Positions 54,148-63,597 are shown, counted from the stretch's first letter. The stretch: 64,000 nt of DNA from Methanolacinia paynteri (GCF_000784355.1 NZ_KN360930.1:1-64000), one strand, 5' to 3'. Notes: a model not told the origin generated them from the sequence alone. Program-made: numbers and translations.

Positions 54148-54702
54148 TTAGCTTGAATTTAATGGTGTAAGCGAGCTGATTATTCCATAGCTCCCATCAT
54201 AAAGTACAACCGGGTATGTCCATGCTACATAGATTGTGCCTTCGGTTTCAATAAAATCGAATTCGGTTTCCTTTTTAATTTTTCCTTCAAGTGCAAGGTT
54301 GTAATCCGATGTATCTGCAATTTTATTCAGAACTTCAAAGCCTGATTCAGTTATTTTTTTACTGATCAGTTTTTCTTTTTCTATTGAAAACAGTTCACAT
54401 AGTTTGGTGTTTAATTCCTTGATCTTTCCATCGGTTGATATGAGAATATATGGGAACGGGACTTTTTCAAGCCAGATTTTTGTTATCGGGATTCTGTTCG
54501 ACAGATTGTATACCTGTGCCGGCCCCACTATGTGCATTTCGACCTGTCCTAAAGTGCAGAGAATTGTTAAGTATTTTCCCACAGTATTCCTGCTTATACC
54601 AGTTTTGCGCACAATATCTGCGATAGTCATACCATATCTGCTCTTTTGCAGAGTTCCCATTAAGACCGATGTAATTTCTTCAGAAGACCTCTTCACAACC
54701 AT
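54148..54702 (-). CDS. HTH-PAS transcriptional regulator
   Basis: A 184-residue protein with an N-terminal winged-helix region (about 8-65: IADIVRKTGISRNTVGKYLTIL) and a PAS-like sensor domain (about 75-175: PYILISTDGKIKELNTKL, then the WTYPVVLYDG strand). This two-part layout is frequent in Methanomicrobiales and lacks kinase or receiver domains. It lies between the pilus ATPase and the pilin operon, and reads in the same direction as the pilins, so control of pilus genes is a reasonable inference. The signal sensed is unknown. Confidence 0.75.
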   Translation of the reverse strand: MVVKRSSEEITSVLMGTLQKSRYGMTIADIVRKTGISRNTVGKYLTILCTLGQVEMHIVGPAQVYNLSNRIPITKIWLEKVPFPYILISTDGKIKELNTKLCELFSIEKEKLISKKITESGFEVLNKIADTSDYNLALEGKIKKETEFDFIETEGTIYVAWTYPVVLYDGSYGIISSLTPLNSS

Positions 54703-55047
54703 GATCTTTTCCTCTTAATTATCTGAATTGATTTTTTCTAAAACCCCCCTTTTGATTTCTACAAAGATGCACTATCCTTGAATTACCGGATTTTCTCATT
54801 AACACAAGATAAATTGATGTAACTTAATAAAAATTACTTGAGTGGGATAATACTTTGTCACTGGATGCTTAAATAATCGTTGGTTTAAAATTTCTAGCGT
54901 ACACCATATCCAAATATTTTTTTAAAAATTCACACATGTTTATCAAATTAAAACACCCGGCTGTCTTTGCCTAATTTAAAGAGTCAGACTTCTGATTGAA
55001 CACTAAAAGTGGATTTAATCTTAAAAAAAGAATTAATTCAGGGAAGA
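54703..55047. other. AT-rich gap with pilin-operon terminator and regulator promoter
   Basis: The pilin operon ends at 55048 and on the minus strand a TTCTTTTTTT tract (55022-55031) follows, a good archaeal terminator. The remaining AT-rich 300 bases hold no gene and must contain the regulator promoter. A short A/T run at 54745-54755 lies near the regulator start. Confidence 0.45.
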
Positions 55048-55773
55048 TCAGATGATATCTGATGCTTTCAGGTAACCATCCCAGTATACTGTTCCGTCGA
55101 TGCCTGAAAGAATTCCCTGTCCATCGCCGTTTGCATATACCGCTCCGCTCTGGAATGCAGTACTTGCTCCGGATCCGGTGTTCCTGTGCATTCCGAAGCC
55201 GAGTGTCGGAGGACCTGTTGCTGTCTGGGGTTTGAAATACTCGAAGAAAAGGATGAACCTGTCGCCGGTTGTCAGTATGGTATCTCCGGGGCACATGCCC
55301 TCGCCCGTATAATCGAGACTCGTGAATTTCATCATACGGCTTGTATAGAATTCAGCTGGCTCATATGCAAGCGTGCCTGTTCCGGGATTGTTATAATAGA
55401 ATCTCAACCCGCCGCTGGCTCCTTCCCCGCCAACATAATATTTGCTCCACGGGACATCGTTGTATGTCATGTACGCCTCGCCGCCACCACCGAAGTCACT
55501 GCCGTATATGTAAAATTTAAGCTTCTCGAGGTCAAGCGAGCCCCCCGTAACTTCAAAGATCAGGCCGACGAATCCGTCATCAAGTACCATATCAGAACCG
55601 CCGGGACTGATGCCCACGTACCTAACCGAAGCGGGAGTCGCCGTGGGAGCATCTCCGATCATACCGGTTCCAAACCCCGAAACTACTGCGGCAATGATAA
55701 TCGTCACAACTAGCATCAGCATAACTCCTACGACAGGGGATACTGCCTCTTTTTTTGTATTTGTGTTTACCAT
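55048..55773 (-). CDS. archaeal type IV pilin-like protein, operon position 6
   Basis: A 241-residue pilin: leader VNTNTKKE, then AVSPVVGVMLMLVVT and a hydrophobic helix to about residue 35. A soluble domain follows, rich in Gly and Tyr with many aromatic turns (for example GGGGEAYMTYNDVPW). It is the last gene of six and its start overlaps the preceding gene by seven bases. It ends SGIDGTVYWDGYLKASDII, unlike the other five, which end in short KDV or GxVxL-type strands. Confidence 0.85.
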   Translation of the reverse strand: MVNTNTKKEAVSPVVGVMLMLVVTIIIAAVVSGFGTGMIGDAPTATPASVRYVGISPGGSDMVLDDGFVGLIFEVTGGSLDLEKLKFYIYGSDFGGGGEAYMTYNDVPWSKYYVGGEGASGGLRFYYNNPGTGTLAYEPAEFYTSRMMKFTSLDYTGEGMCPGDTILTTGDRFILFFEYFKPQTATGPPTLGFGMHRNTGSGASTAFQSGAVYANGDGQGILSGIDGTVYWDGYLKASDII

Positions 55774-56489
55774 TTGACCGTCACATCCTTGTCGAATATT
55801 GCTGTGCCACTGGGTTTATGGACAACCGATATGTGCACGATAGATCCTTCTCCAAAACCGTATTGGCTGTCTTCCGTATCGAATCCCAGAAATTTCTCAG
55901 GATACATGAAGAAGTAAACGCAGTTCGGCTCGAAGTTGCAGACACCGAAGTACTGTGTATTCTGGTAACCATGTGTACCATCCCCACCGGCTGTATTTGG
56001 AAAGAGTGAATAGCCATAACCGTTTACTTGTGGAGTAAAAGGGTAGCCTTCAACGGTGTCATCTACGTCTACTGAAGTGTCCGACGATGTGGACCCTTCC
56101 ATAAATGGGGATATGGAACCGTCAAGAGTATGCTTGATTACTCTGCCCCCGTTATCAAGGGTCGTTCCGCGATAAGTATCGGGAACCGTATATGTGGTTA
56201 TAACCTGAAGATCTTCAGTGGGGACGGTGTCTCCGGCAAGGACACGTAGTTCGATCGGATAACCGTCGGATTTTGAACCTGTGTCTCCCGCTTTTATTGT
56301 AAACTCATACGACACAGTAGGAGATTTCTCCGTAGTATCGACAATGCCGGAGGAAAAACCGCTCACTACCGCTGCAATTATTATCGTTACAACGAGCATC
56401 AGCATCACTCCCACGACAGGAGACACGGCCTCTTCCTCCCAGAGAAAGGAAGGATTGTTTTTCGCCCTTTTTTTTATCTTTGCCATCAT
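55767..56489 (-). CDS. archaeal type IV pilin-like protein, operon position 5
   Basis: A 240-residue pilin with a longer basic leader (about 20 residues, MAKIKKRAKN...) before AVSPVVGVMLMLVVT. The outer domain includes DTVPTEDLQVITTYT and ends GTAIFDKDVTVKW, closely like the end of the first operon gene (GKTIYDKDVVATW). These similarities show that positions 1 and 5 belong to one subtype. ATGATG gives two possible starts. The gap to the previous pilin is 15 bases, the largest in the operon. Confidence 0.87.
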   Translation of the reverse strand: MMAKIKKRAKNNPSFLWEEEAVSPVVGVMLMLVVTIIIAAVVSGFSSGIVDTTEKSPTVSYEFTIKAGDTGSKSDGYPIELRVLAGDTVPTEDLQVITTYTVPDTYRGTTLDNGGRVIKHTLDGSISPFMEGSTSSDTSVDVDDTVEGYPFTPQVNGYGYSLFPNTAGGDGTHGYQNTQYFGVCNFEPNCVYFFMYPEKFLGFDTEDSQYGFGEGSIVHISVVHKPSGTAIFDKDVTVKW

Positions 56490-56504
56490 ACAATGCCATC
56501 TCCG

Positions 56505-57167
56505 TTACTGAAGAATAATCGTTCCAGACTGGATCTGCTTGCTGCTGATGGTATCGTAGATTATATACTCGATAGGAACGTTGTACTGGGCTTTGAACGT
56601 ACCCGACGATCCTTCAGGTGTCCAGGTAAGAAATCTTCCTTTTTCTATGGAATCGTCCGTAGCGAGAGTGCTGTCGTAACTGTCATCCGCAACAAGCATG
56701 AACGTGTCGCCGACTCCGACAATATCCGACATTCCGGGAGAGACGGCAAAGTAGGTGGAATTTCCGGCCTTGTTTTTATAAAGCTCAAGACTGTTTCCCT
56801 CCTCTACAGCCGCATCAGAAGAATTCAGTACAGTGCCGGAGGTGAATTTCATCGAACTATCGCCTTTATTGAGTTCAATCATGATGTTGTCGAGCGATAT
56901 CGGTTCTCCGCCGCTTAGACGGAAAGTGAACCGGTTGTTGTTACGGGGACTGTCCGAAACATTATTCGTCTTGTCAGCATCTGTAATCTGGACGTCGTAT
57001 CCTACAGCTATCTGTGATTGTGGTGCGGTCTTTTCAGAATCTACAAGTGATCCCGAGAGCGAAGATACGATCGACGCAATTATGATTGTAACTACAAGCA
57101 TCAGCATGACCCCCACGACAGGGGATACGGCCATGTCGTTTCCTTTTCCGTTTATCTTCCGAATCAT
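56505..57167 (-). CDS. archaeal type IV pilin-like protein, operon position 4
   Basis: A 220-residue pilin: leader IRKINGKGND, then MAVSPVVGVMLMLVVT. The outer domain has SGGEPISLDNIMIELNKG, GDTFMLVADDSY and a terminal SGTIILQ strand. It shares the last features with the pilin at 30974-31600 (GDKFMLYADACY, ATGKLVLQ), so the two loci hold members of the same subtype. The start overlaps the preceding stop by four bases (ATGA). Confidence 0.87.
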   Translation of the reverse strand: MIRKINGKGNDMAVSPVVGVMLMLVVTIIIASIVSSLSGSLVDSEKTAPQSQIAVGYDVQITDADKTNNVSDSPRNNNRFTFRLSGGEPISLDNIMIELNKGDSSMKFTSGTVLNSSDAAVEEGNSLELYKNKAGNSTYFAVSPGMSDIVGVGDTFMLVADDSYDSTLATDDSIEKGRFLTWTPEGSSGTFKAQYNVPIEYIIYDTISSKQIQSGTIILQ

Positions 57168-57835
57168 ACTACAGTCACCATACCTTTATATATGCTCGTC
57201 TGACTGGGCGTGTAAATTATATTGACTTCTACTGATGAACCCCTGCAAAAGCCGTATTCCAAAAATTCGTTATCATCGATATCCGATGTCGTAGTGATTC
57301 CGAAGATTGCAACCGCCGTGCCGAAATCATCGCCTGTGCTTAACACATCGCCTGCACTGAACGTGTATTCGCCGAAGTTTGTGCCGGAATCACCCGGACT
57401 TCCCACAGCCAGGTTGTTTAAGTACGGAATCTTTACATCCTGGTCGCTGTAGCTTAATTTTGATGCCGAAATTGCAGGGGTTCCCTGTGTTATCGAACCG
57501 CTGAGCATCTCTTTTCCGTTGGTGCATGTCGAAGGCGAAGTATAGTACGACATGATCTGAATGTCATTTGATGGAATACTGTCACCACCCAGGTGTTTGA
57601 TCAGCATGACATACTGGTCCTTTGTGTCGCCGCCGTTCGAGATTATACTTACGTCAAGCGAAGCACTGGGCGCAGATGTAGTTGAATCAGCCGCACTTCC
57701 TGCGAATACCGCCACAAATGAGGCAATAATAATTGTAACCACAAGCATTAGCATCACCCCGATTACCGGCGATACTGCAAAATCATTATATGAAATATCT
57801 TTTTGATTGTTGTTTTTTTCAATTCTTTTTTTCAT
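57164..57835 (-). CDS. archaeal type IV pilin-like protein, operon position 3
   Basis: A 223-residue pilin with a 19-residue polar leader and FAVSPVIGVMLMLVVT. The outer domain carries DSIPSNDIQIMSYYTS, KIPYLNNLAVGSPG and a final TSIYKGMVTVV. It resembles the pilin at 30333-30977 (PTKDLEIITYYT, RVPYLNDLSVG), again pairing the two loci. Overlaps on both sides are four bases, so translation is coupled. Confidence 0.87.
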   Translation of the reverse strand: MKKRIEKNNNQKDISYNDFAVSPVIGVMLMLVVTIIIASFVAVFAGSAADSTTSAPSASLDVSIISNGGDTKDQYVMLIKHLGGDSIPSNDIQIMSYYTSPSTCTNGKEMLSGSITQGTPAISASKLSYSDQDVKIPYLNNLAVGSPGDSGTNFGEYTFSAGDVLSTGDDFGTAVAIFGITTTSDIDDNEFLEYGFCRGSSVEVNIIYTPSQTSIYKGMVTVV

Positions 57836-58578
57836 ATTACACTTCCCACAAGATTTCCTGTCGATATAATCGAGCCTGATGCATCATCCACTATCGAGTA
57901 AGTGGTCTTCGAGCTGACCTCGAACCATCCGCTGGAGTATGGATTTGCCGCGTTGCCACGTTCTGCAACGTAATAAACGCTTCCGAATTTATCCCCGTCT
58001 TCGACGGAGTACTTGTCAGCGAGAACGATGAATTTCTGTCCTGGTTCAATTATGAGATTTGATGCGGATCTGACAATTACTGAAGTTTCACCTATCTCAC
58101 CTACGCCGGCCGATCGTGCCGGAAGCTTTGCAAAGCGGTAATTCTTGTATTCCTTCTTCTCTGAATGTTCTAAGACGGCTGTTGTAGCCGTAGGACCATC
58201 ATCAATGATCGACTCTGACGGAAGATCCCTGTATGAAACCGCTGCTTCATGCCCTTTAGACGTGCCAATAACAACTCCAGATGAATCAGTTACATTCGAT
58301 ATGCCTGATTCTCTGAGATTCAGGCTGATCTCATCCAGCCTGATTGTGTCTCCTCCGAGATTCTCGAAAACAAGCCCGATCTTGCCTGATTCTCCCATAT
58401 CTCCGGCCATAACTCCTGCGTATCCTATCTGAACCGCCGGAGCGGATTTCGTGTCCGAGAGCATGCCCATCCCGAAACCCGAAACGACTGCTGCAATGAT
58501 GATCGTAACGACAAGCATGAGCATTACACCTACAACAGGAGATACCGCGTTTTCATTTGTTCGAATCGTTTTCACCAT
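57832..58578 (-). CDS. archaeal type IV pilin-like protein, operon position 2
   Basis: A 248-residue pilin: leader VKTIRTNEN, then AVSPVVGVMLMLVVT. The outer domain contains GLVFENLGGDTIRLDEISLNL and LIIEPGQKFIVLADKY, the same subtype as position 4 and as 30974-31600. The start overlaps the first pilin stop by seven bases. Confidence 0.87.
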   Translation of the reverse strand: MVKTIRTNENAVSPVVGVMLMLVVTIIIAAVVSGFGMGMLSDTKSAPAVQIGYAGVMAGDMGESGKIGLVFENLGGDTIRLDEISLNLRESGISNVTDSSGVVIGTSKGHEAAVSYRDLPSESIIDDGPTATTAVLEHSEKKEYKNYRFAKLPARSAGVGEIGETSVIVRSASNLIIEPGQKFIVLADKYSVEDGDKFGSVYYVAERGNAANPYSSGWFEVSSKTTYSIVDDASGSIISTGNLVGSVI

Positions 58579-59237
58579 GTAGCCACCACGTCTTTATCAT
58601 AGATCGTCTTCCCGCTGGGGACGTGTATAATAGTTACATGAACTATCTCATCGCCTGCGAAACCATACTCCGAGATATAGTCATCTCCATCAGTATCGAA
58701 TCCGAGGAAATAGGATCTGTCGAACTGGATGCTGCTTCCCGCACTCAAAACTGCAGTACCAAAAGTTCTGTCTGCCGTTTTCGTGCTGACGACATCACCA
58801 TTGTTTGTTGTCTGCGGAGTAAACGGATAATCCGGGATGATTGTTGTGTTTGTAATGAGATCGTTCGCGTCTATTGGATCAAGGGAACCGTCAATCGTAT
58901 GTTTGATGATCTTCCCCGCATTAGCAACGCTTGTTTTCATCACTACATCGGGACAGGTGAATGAACTGATGATCTTCAGATCTTTTGTTTTCAGACTTTC
59001 CCCCCCGAGATTCTCAATTACAGCATACTTCGAAGTACCTGTGGAGGATGCCGAAATCGAAACGTCAAGTGATGTCGAGGGGGCTGTCTGTGTCGAACTG
59101 ACAATACCTCCCGCAAAACCACTGACAACTGCAGCAATTATGATCGTTACGACCAGCATCAGCATCACACCGACCACCGGAGAAACAGCTTCTTCATTGC
59201 ATGCAGGCAATTCTGCTTTCCTGCTTATTTTTTTCAT
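58572..59237 (-). CDS. archaeal type IV pilin-like protein, operon position 1
   Basis: A 221-residue pilin and first gene of the operon. I place the start at ATG 59237, nine bases behind GGTGGAG; the frame opens at GTG 59252. The leader KKISRKAELPACNEE precedes AVSPVVGVMLMLVVT. The outer domain includes ESLKTKDLKIISSFT, SIQFDRSYFLGFD and the end KTIYDKDVVATW, the subtype of position 5. Confidence 0.87.
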   Translation of the reverse strand: MKKISRKAELPACNEEAVSPVVGVMLMLVVTIIIAAVVSGFAGGIVSSTQTAPSTSLDVSISASSTGTSKYAVIENLGGESLKTKDLKIISSFTCPDVVMKTSVANAGKIIKHTIDGSLDPIDANDLITNTTIIPDYPFTPQTTNNGDVVSTKTADRTFGTAVLSAGSSIQFDRSYFLGFDTDGDDYISEYGFAGDEIVHVTIIHVPSGKTIYDKDVVATW

Positions 59238-59612
59238 AAACTCAAACTCCACCCATGAGACAACTCAAATTAAATTGAGTTAAATTCTTAAAAAATTGGG
59301 TGAATAGGTTTTGTAATTCTCAAATATTAATCCGTCGCAAATCGCTTATTTTAAAGCTTGTTTTTAAAATTATGCTCATTGCATTGTTTAATATGTTCTG
59401 ATCACTATATGTGCGCAAATGATCTGCACAATACGTTTGCACAGCAAAAGGAGCTCATATCGGGCTTTTTTATACTATCGAGTTAAAATTAAGAGTGATT
59501 TTTGAGAGATGACTAATCAGGTAGATCTTCTTTCAAAATATATCAAAATAAGTTTAGTTAATTCAAAACTCGTTGCACCAAATGAACTAAAAAAAGCTTT
59601 AGAGAGAAAGAT
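59238..59612. promoter_or_regulatory. divergent regulatory region with inverted repeat, pilin operon and surface protein
   Basis: This 375-base AT-rich gap feeds the leftward pilin operon and the rightward surface-protein genes. An inverted repeat AACTCAA-N6-TTGAGTT lies at 59262-59281, 25 bases before the first pilin start. Its right arm with flanks (AATTGAGTTAA) resembles the centre of the repeat before the other pilin pair (TTTGAGTTAA at 30286-30295). No gene is visible; a short frame from 59508 is not supported. Confidence 0.45.
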
Positions 59613-62159
59613 ATGGACATACAAAAAAAATCCGGCATTATTTTTATAATCCTGCTGCTCTGTTTAATCAATATAGGCACGGCTTCGGCACGATATGCAA
59701 CAGGTTCAGGAGATAATGCAGGAATCAATGTGGGGGATGTCGTTTTTATTGGCGAGAAAAATCTGGATTTTTCTTTATTTACAAATTCTTCAGGAGCTTT
59801 GCCAGTTCAGTTTGTTCATAGCGACGGAACCCGTTTCGGTGTCATAGTGCTCTCCGGCGGTACAGGCTCCCTGACGGGCAACGACATCACGCCCGGAGTA
59901 TATATTCCTTATTATACCGACGGAAGTTCGGGTTCGGCTAAATGTACAGTTGCGGAGCTGAATCTCGGTGAAATTGGGATATATACATACAATACAGATT
60001 TCGAACCCCAATATCTTCCCCAACAGCCGGGAGGCATAGCAAAGACTACCGACATAGCGTTTGCTATAAAATCTGCAAATATTGACGGTGCGAATCTTTC
60101 AGGAAACTGGTATAAATATTCACTGTCGCGAGACAGCCTTACCACATCCACCATTAAAAATATTCATCAGAATTCCGTTGCACTTAATGACCTCTTAATA
60201 GATCCGAGAGATAGACCGGACGAAACACTTGCAGATGCTCCGGTTTTTGATTTGATAGCTCAAAGTATTGTATCGTCTCAGACGGGCGATGTCCCATTAA
60301 CTGCGGTTTTCTCTACCAATAACCTGAACGGACTTGAAAAATCCGTATCCTATTCGTTTACGGCCTCTTCTTTCTCTCCTTCATTATCATTTGATTCGGA
60401 AGTCAGCCAAAATGCGTATTTTGATCTTGCTATAACCGGCGTCCCTTTTACAAGTTACAATATTACGATATCGGGAAGTTTATACGGTTCAGATGCTCCT
60501 CGTTTCGAGAGCGGAGAATGGGACGACCTGATCTCAGACCAGGAGATCTCAGCTCATACCGAATGGACCGGCACTAAAACATTTCAGGTGTTTGTTCCCG
60601 AGTCTGCTCCGACCAACTCGTACGAAATAACAATGACGGACAACGAAGGAAACACAAAAAAACAATCTTTTATAGTAACTTCCGGTGCAATGAGCCTGGT
60701 ATTTAACGAACCCACCGAAGCGATAGAATCAGGTTTGTTCGCGATTGGCGATTCAATTCTACTTAAAGGCTACGTGACCGGTGCAACAAAACCCGTAGAT
60801 ATCTATCTATATATCACAGGCCCGAATCTCCCTGAGAACGGAGCGAAACTTGAAGATTTCGGGGCAGAGGTCGTTGATGAAGAAGAAAGCACATTCACCT
60901 GCACTAAATACAGCCTGATCCTGGGCGAATGGGCCTATGAATGGAACACGAAGGACCTCGAACCGGGAACATACACGATTTATGCCAGCCTTAAGCCATA
61001 CGGGTATCTTTCAAGCAGTTATCCGGGCGGCCCGGGAACCGACATCAAAGGAAATGTGCCTCCGTCTTATGATTTCCCACTGAGCGAACCGACCCTCAAT
61101 ATCAAATTCGATGACAACAACAACGGCTACTTTGCCAAAGGGGACATATTTTACGGCTGGTGGCTTTCCAGGGGAAGCGCCTCCGAACTTCGCTGGTATA
61201 TATTCGGTTCAAACTTCAGGTATGCAGACAACATGTCGAAAATGTCTCCAGGCATTACATCCACCGGCGAGCCATATGACGATGATGAAAGACCCCTGTG
61301 GAATGAATACGGGTTTACATACAACCGCAGTTTTACTTACAATTTATACCCGGGAATCTACTATATGGTCTGCCAGCACCCTGGGCCGAACAAAGCCTTC
61401 GAGGTAAGTGCTGACTCATACGGCTCGGACCTCAGAAGAATTACGACGACGTTCGGGGATAGCGTCGATCTAAGTTCTCTCCAGAGCAGGAACGCTGCCG
61501 ATGCACTTGTGGACTTACTGGAGAACCCTTTTTCCGATGATATCTATGTGATGACGCAATTCATAATCGAAGATCCGTGGATCAGGATAGATTCGGCGGG
61601 TGAGATTGTTGTCGGAGACGAACTCAGCATATCGGGAATGACCAATCTTGCTCCTTCCGGTACTACCCCCGACAAAACCCAGACGAAAGACACCCTTCAT
61701 CTTTCCATAAACCGGCTGGATCTCGATGTCGGTTCCGAATCGAATACAGCTATGAAAATTCCGGTCGATGATGCAACCCCTTCGGATTCTTCCGATTTCT
61801 ATCGAAGTTTCAGATATGAAGGTATCGATACCTCCTCTTGGGATGAAGGGATGTACCAGGTGACGGTGAACTGCAAAGATATCGATGTCAAAAAAAGCTT
61901 CGCTTTTGAACTTGTCGGTGAGAAAACATCTTCCGATTCTGAAAACCTTTCTCCCGGCAGTGATCCGTCGTTCCTGAAATCCGACCCTTCCACTCCTTCA
62001 CCGACCAGGGTGCCTTCTTCAGCGATAACGTCACAACAAACTGCCGTCGCCACTCCTTCAGGCTCTCAAAAACAGTCATCAGGACCGGATTTCGCTTTGA
62101 TTACGGTTTCAGGCATGTTGTGTTTCCTCGTAGTTGTTGCACTTATCAGGAGAAAATGA
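59613..62159 (+). CDS. large DUF3821-like surface protein
   Basis: The 848-residue protein has a signal sequence (IIFIILLLCLINIGTAS) and the N-terminal pattern NVGDVVFIGEKNLDFSLF, which I recognise as the DUF3821 type found in Methanomicrobiales surface proteins. Long beta-rich repeats follow (about residues 150-780), then a Ser/Thr/Pro-rich stalk (about 785-825) and a C-terminal membrane anchor ending LIRRK. The layout is that of a cell-envelope or S-layer-associated protein. It starts the run to the TadC-like gene, suggesting a surface partner of the pilus. No catalytic motif is evident. Confidence 0.75.
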   Translation: MDIQKKSGIIFIILLLCLINIGTASARYATGSGDNAGINVGDVVFIGEKNLDFSLFTNSSGALPVQFVHSDGTRFGVIVLSGGTGSLTGNDITPGVYIPYYTDGSSGSAKCTVAELNLGEIGIYTYNTDFEPQYLPQQPGGIAKTTDIAFAIKSANIDGANLSGNWYKYSLSRDSLTTSTIKNIHQNSVALNDLLIDPRDRPDETLADAPVFDLIAQSIVSSQTGDVPLTAVFSTNNLNGLEKSVSYSFTASSFSPSLSFDSEVSQNAYFDLAITGVPFTSYNITISGSLYGSDAPRFESGEWDDLISDQEISAHTEWTGTKTFQVFVPESAPTNSYEITMTDNEGNTKKQSFIVTSGAMSLVFNEPTEAIESGLFAIGDSILLKGYVTGATKPVDIYLYITGPNLPENGAKLEDFGAEVVDEEESTFTCTKYSLILGEWAYEWNTKDLEPGTYTIYASLKPYGYLSSSYPGGPGTDIKGNVPPSYDFPLSEPTLNIKFDDNNNGYFAKGDIFYGWWLSRGSASELRWYIFGSNFRYADNMSKMSPGITSTGEPYDDDERPLWNEYGFTYNRSFTYNLYPGIYYMVCQHPGPNKAFEVSADSYGSDLRRITTTFGDSVDLSSLQSRNAADALVDLLENPFSDDIYVMTQFIIEDPWIRIDSAGEIVVGDELSISGMTNLAPSGTTPDKTQTKDTLHLSINRLDLDVGSESNTAMKIPVDDATPSDSSDFYRSFRYEGIDTSSWDEGMYQVTVNCKDIDVKKSFAFELVGEKTSSDSENLSPGSDPSFLKSDPSTPSPTRVPSSAITSQQTAVATPSGSQKQSSGPDFALITVSGMLCFLVVVALIRRK

Positions 62160-62162
62160 AAG

Positions 62163-63575
62163 ATGGCACTCGAAATCGATCGAAATCTCTTCAAATGGGT
62201 TGTCATAGCAATAATCCTGATGTGTGTTGTCAGTGGTGCGGGGATATTGTACAAATTCACCGGTGGTTTTGCTTTCCTCAATTTTGAGAATAATGGAGAG
62301 CAGGAATATTATCCTTCGTCAGGGTATACTGAAAAATGCGACGGTTTCTGGGGTTATAAAGAATTCAACTGGACGTATTCCGATGAGGAATTTTCTATTG
62401 CTGTAAACATCCCTGAAGAGGATTACCTGAATTACGCATACGGGATCGACGGAACGATCTATCCAGATAATATTACGGAATACATCATTTCATCCGGGGA
62501 CGGCGGTGTTGTTTCGGATGCGGCTGAACAGCTTTCGGAAATAATCAAGTCGAAAGGCTACAACGATGAAGAAGACGTATCAGGCCTCGTGTTTTCTTTC
62601 GTAAGTTCGATACCTTATGAAACCGATTACGAATCCGGGCACGATTCCGAATATCCGAGAGCCCCGGCAGTAACCCTGAACGACGGGACCGGCGATTCGG
62701 GAGATCATTCAATCCTTGCCGCAGCACTTCTACGGGAATTGGGATACGGTGTGGCACTCGTATATTATCCGCCGGAATCCTTCGATGAACAGACAGTGAT
62801 TCCCGAAGCTGTTGCTCTCGGCCTGATTTCAAACGACAGCAGACAAAGACCGGTATATCAGGTTGCAAATGAGAACGGTACAGAAATTTTTACGGTGTCT
62901 CCTTTCTGGACTGTCGATACAACGGAAAAAGGTTACCCTTCATCGGCTTTTTATTCGATTTCACCGGAGATCTACCCGGACGAATCATTGTGGGTCGGCC
63001 TGTCATACAATCCGGGTGCCAAATTAAGGGCGGATTTCGGAAAAGACATGGATTGTCAGTCCGGGCTGCTTTATTCTGACATTATCAGGAGCCGTCCTAT
63101 AACATATCCCGACTGGCTTGAGCAGACATCTAACTACTACCAGACGGTCTGGTATCCCTCAGGAGTTTCCTGGGAACTGGAAGACAAATGGCGTCTTTAC
63201 GATAAATTGCTTGATATAACCGGACAATCGCGGGTGCTCTATACTCCCTGGGGTTTTGCCGAAGCCAATACTTCGACTCCCTGGAGGATAACCTTTCGGA
63301 TTACAGAAATGGACCCGTTGAGGTCCGATAAGGAGATGACGCCTTATAGCGATGTCCTTCTTGTTCTTTATAAAACAGATCAGGATACGGGGAAATTGAT
63401 CTTGGTAGATAAAACCGGGTGGCAGACGCTCTATGACTCGGATCTGTACAGGATCGCCGGCCCGTACCCGCCGGGAGAATATGTATTGGGGATATTTGTA
63501 AAAAATGCAGGAGTCGATATATCGATCGAATACAGCGGCAAAGTGACGACGACGAATTACCAGGGACCGATCTGA
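62163..63575 (+). CDS. anchored transglutaminase-like protein with Cys replaced
   Basis: A 470-residue protein with one N-terminal membrane segment (about residues 10-32). The region GTGDSGDHSILAAALLRELG (about 175-194) aligns with the transglutaminase-like active-site helix of the protein at 16478-17326 (GDCDDYSVLMAGL), but Ser or Gly stands where the nucleophilic Cys would be. The C-terminal 120 residues look like a beta-sandwich. It starts three bases after the surface-protein stop and ends 22 bases before the TadC-like gene, so it is probably a structural pilus- or envelope-associated factor. Function is inferred from position only. Confidence 0.7.
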   Translation: MALEIDRNLFKWVVIAIILMCVVSGAGILYKFTGGFAFLNFENNGEQEYYPSSGYTEKCDGFWGYKEFNWTYSDEEFSIAVNIPEEDYLNYAYGIDGTIYPDNITEYIISSGDGGVVSDAAEQLSEIIKSKGYNDEEDVSGLVFSFVSSIPYETDYESGHDSEYPRAPAVTLNDGTGDSGDHSILAAALLRELGYGVALVYYPPESFDEQTVIPEAVALGLISNDSRQRPVYQVANENGTEIFTVSPFWTVDTTEKGYPSSAFYSISPEIYPDESLWVGLSYNPGAKLRADFGKDMDCQSGLLYSDIIRSRPITYPDWLEQTSNYYQTVWYPSGVSWELEDKWRLYDKLLDITGQSRVLYTPWGFAEANTSTPWRITFRITEMDPLRSDKEMTPYSDVLLVLYKTDQDTGKLILVDKTGWQTLYDSDLYRIAGPYPPGEYVLGIFVKNAGVDISIEYSGKVTTTNYQGPI

Positions 63576-63597
63576 GCGGACCGGGGGTTTATGATCT

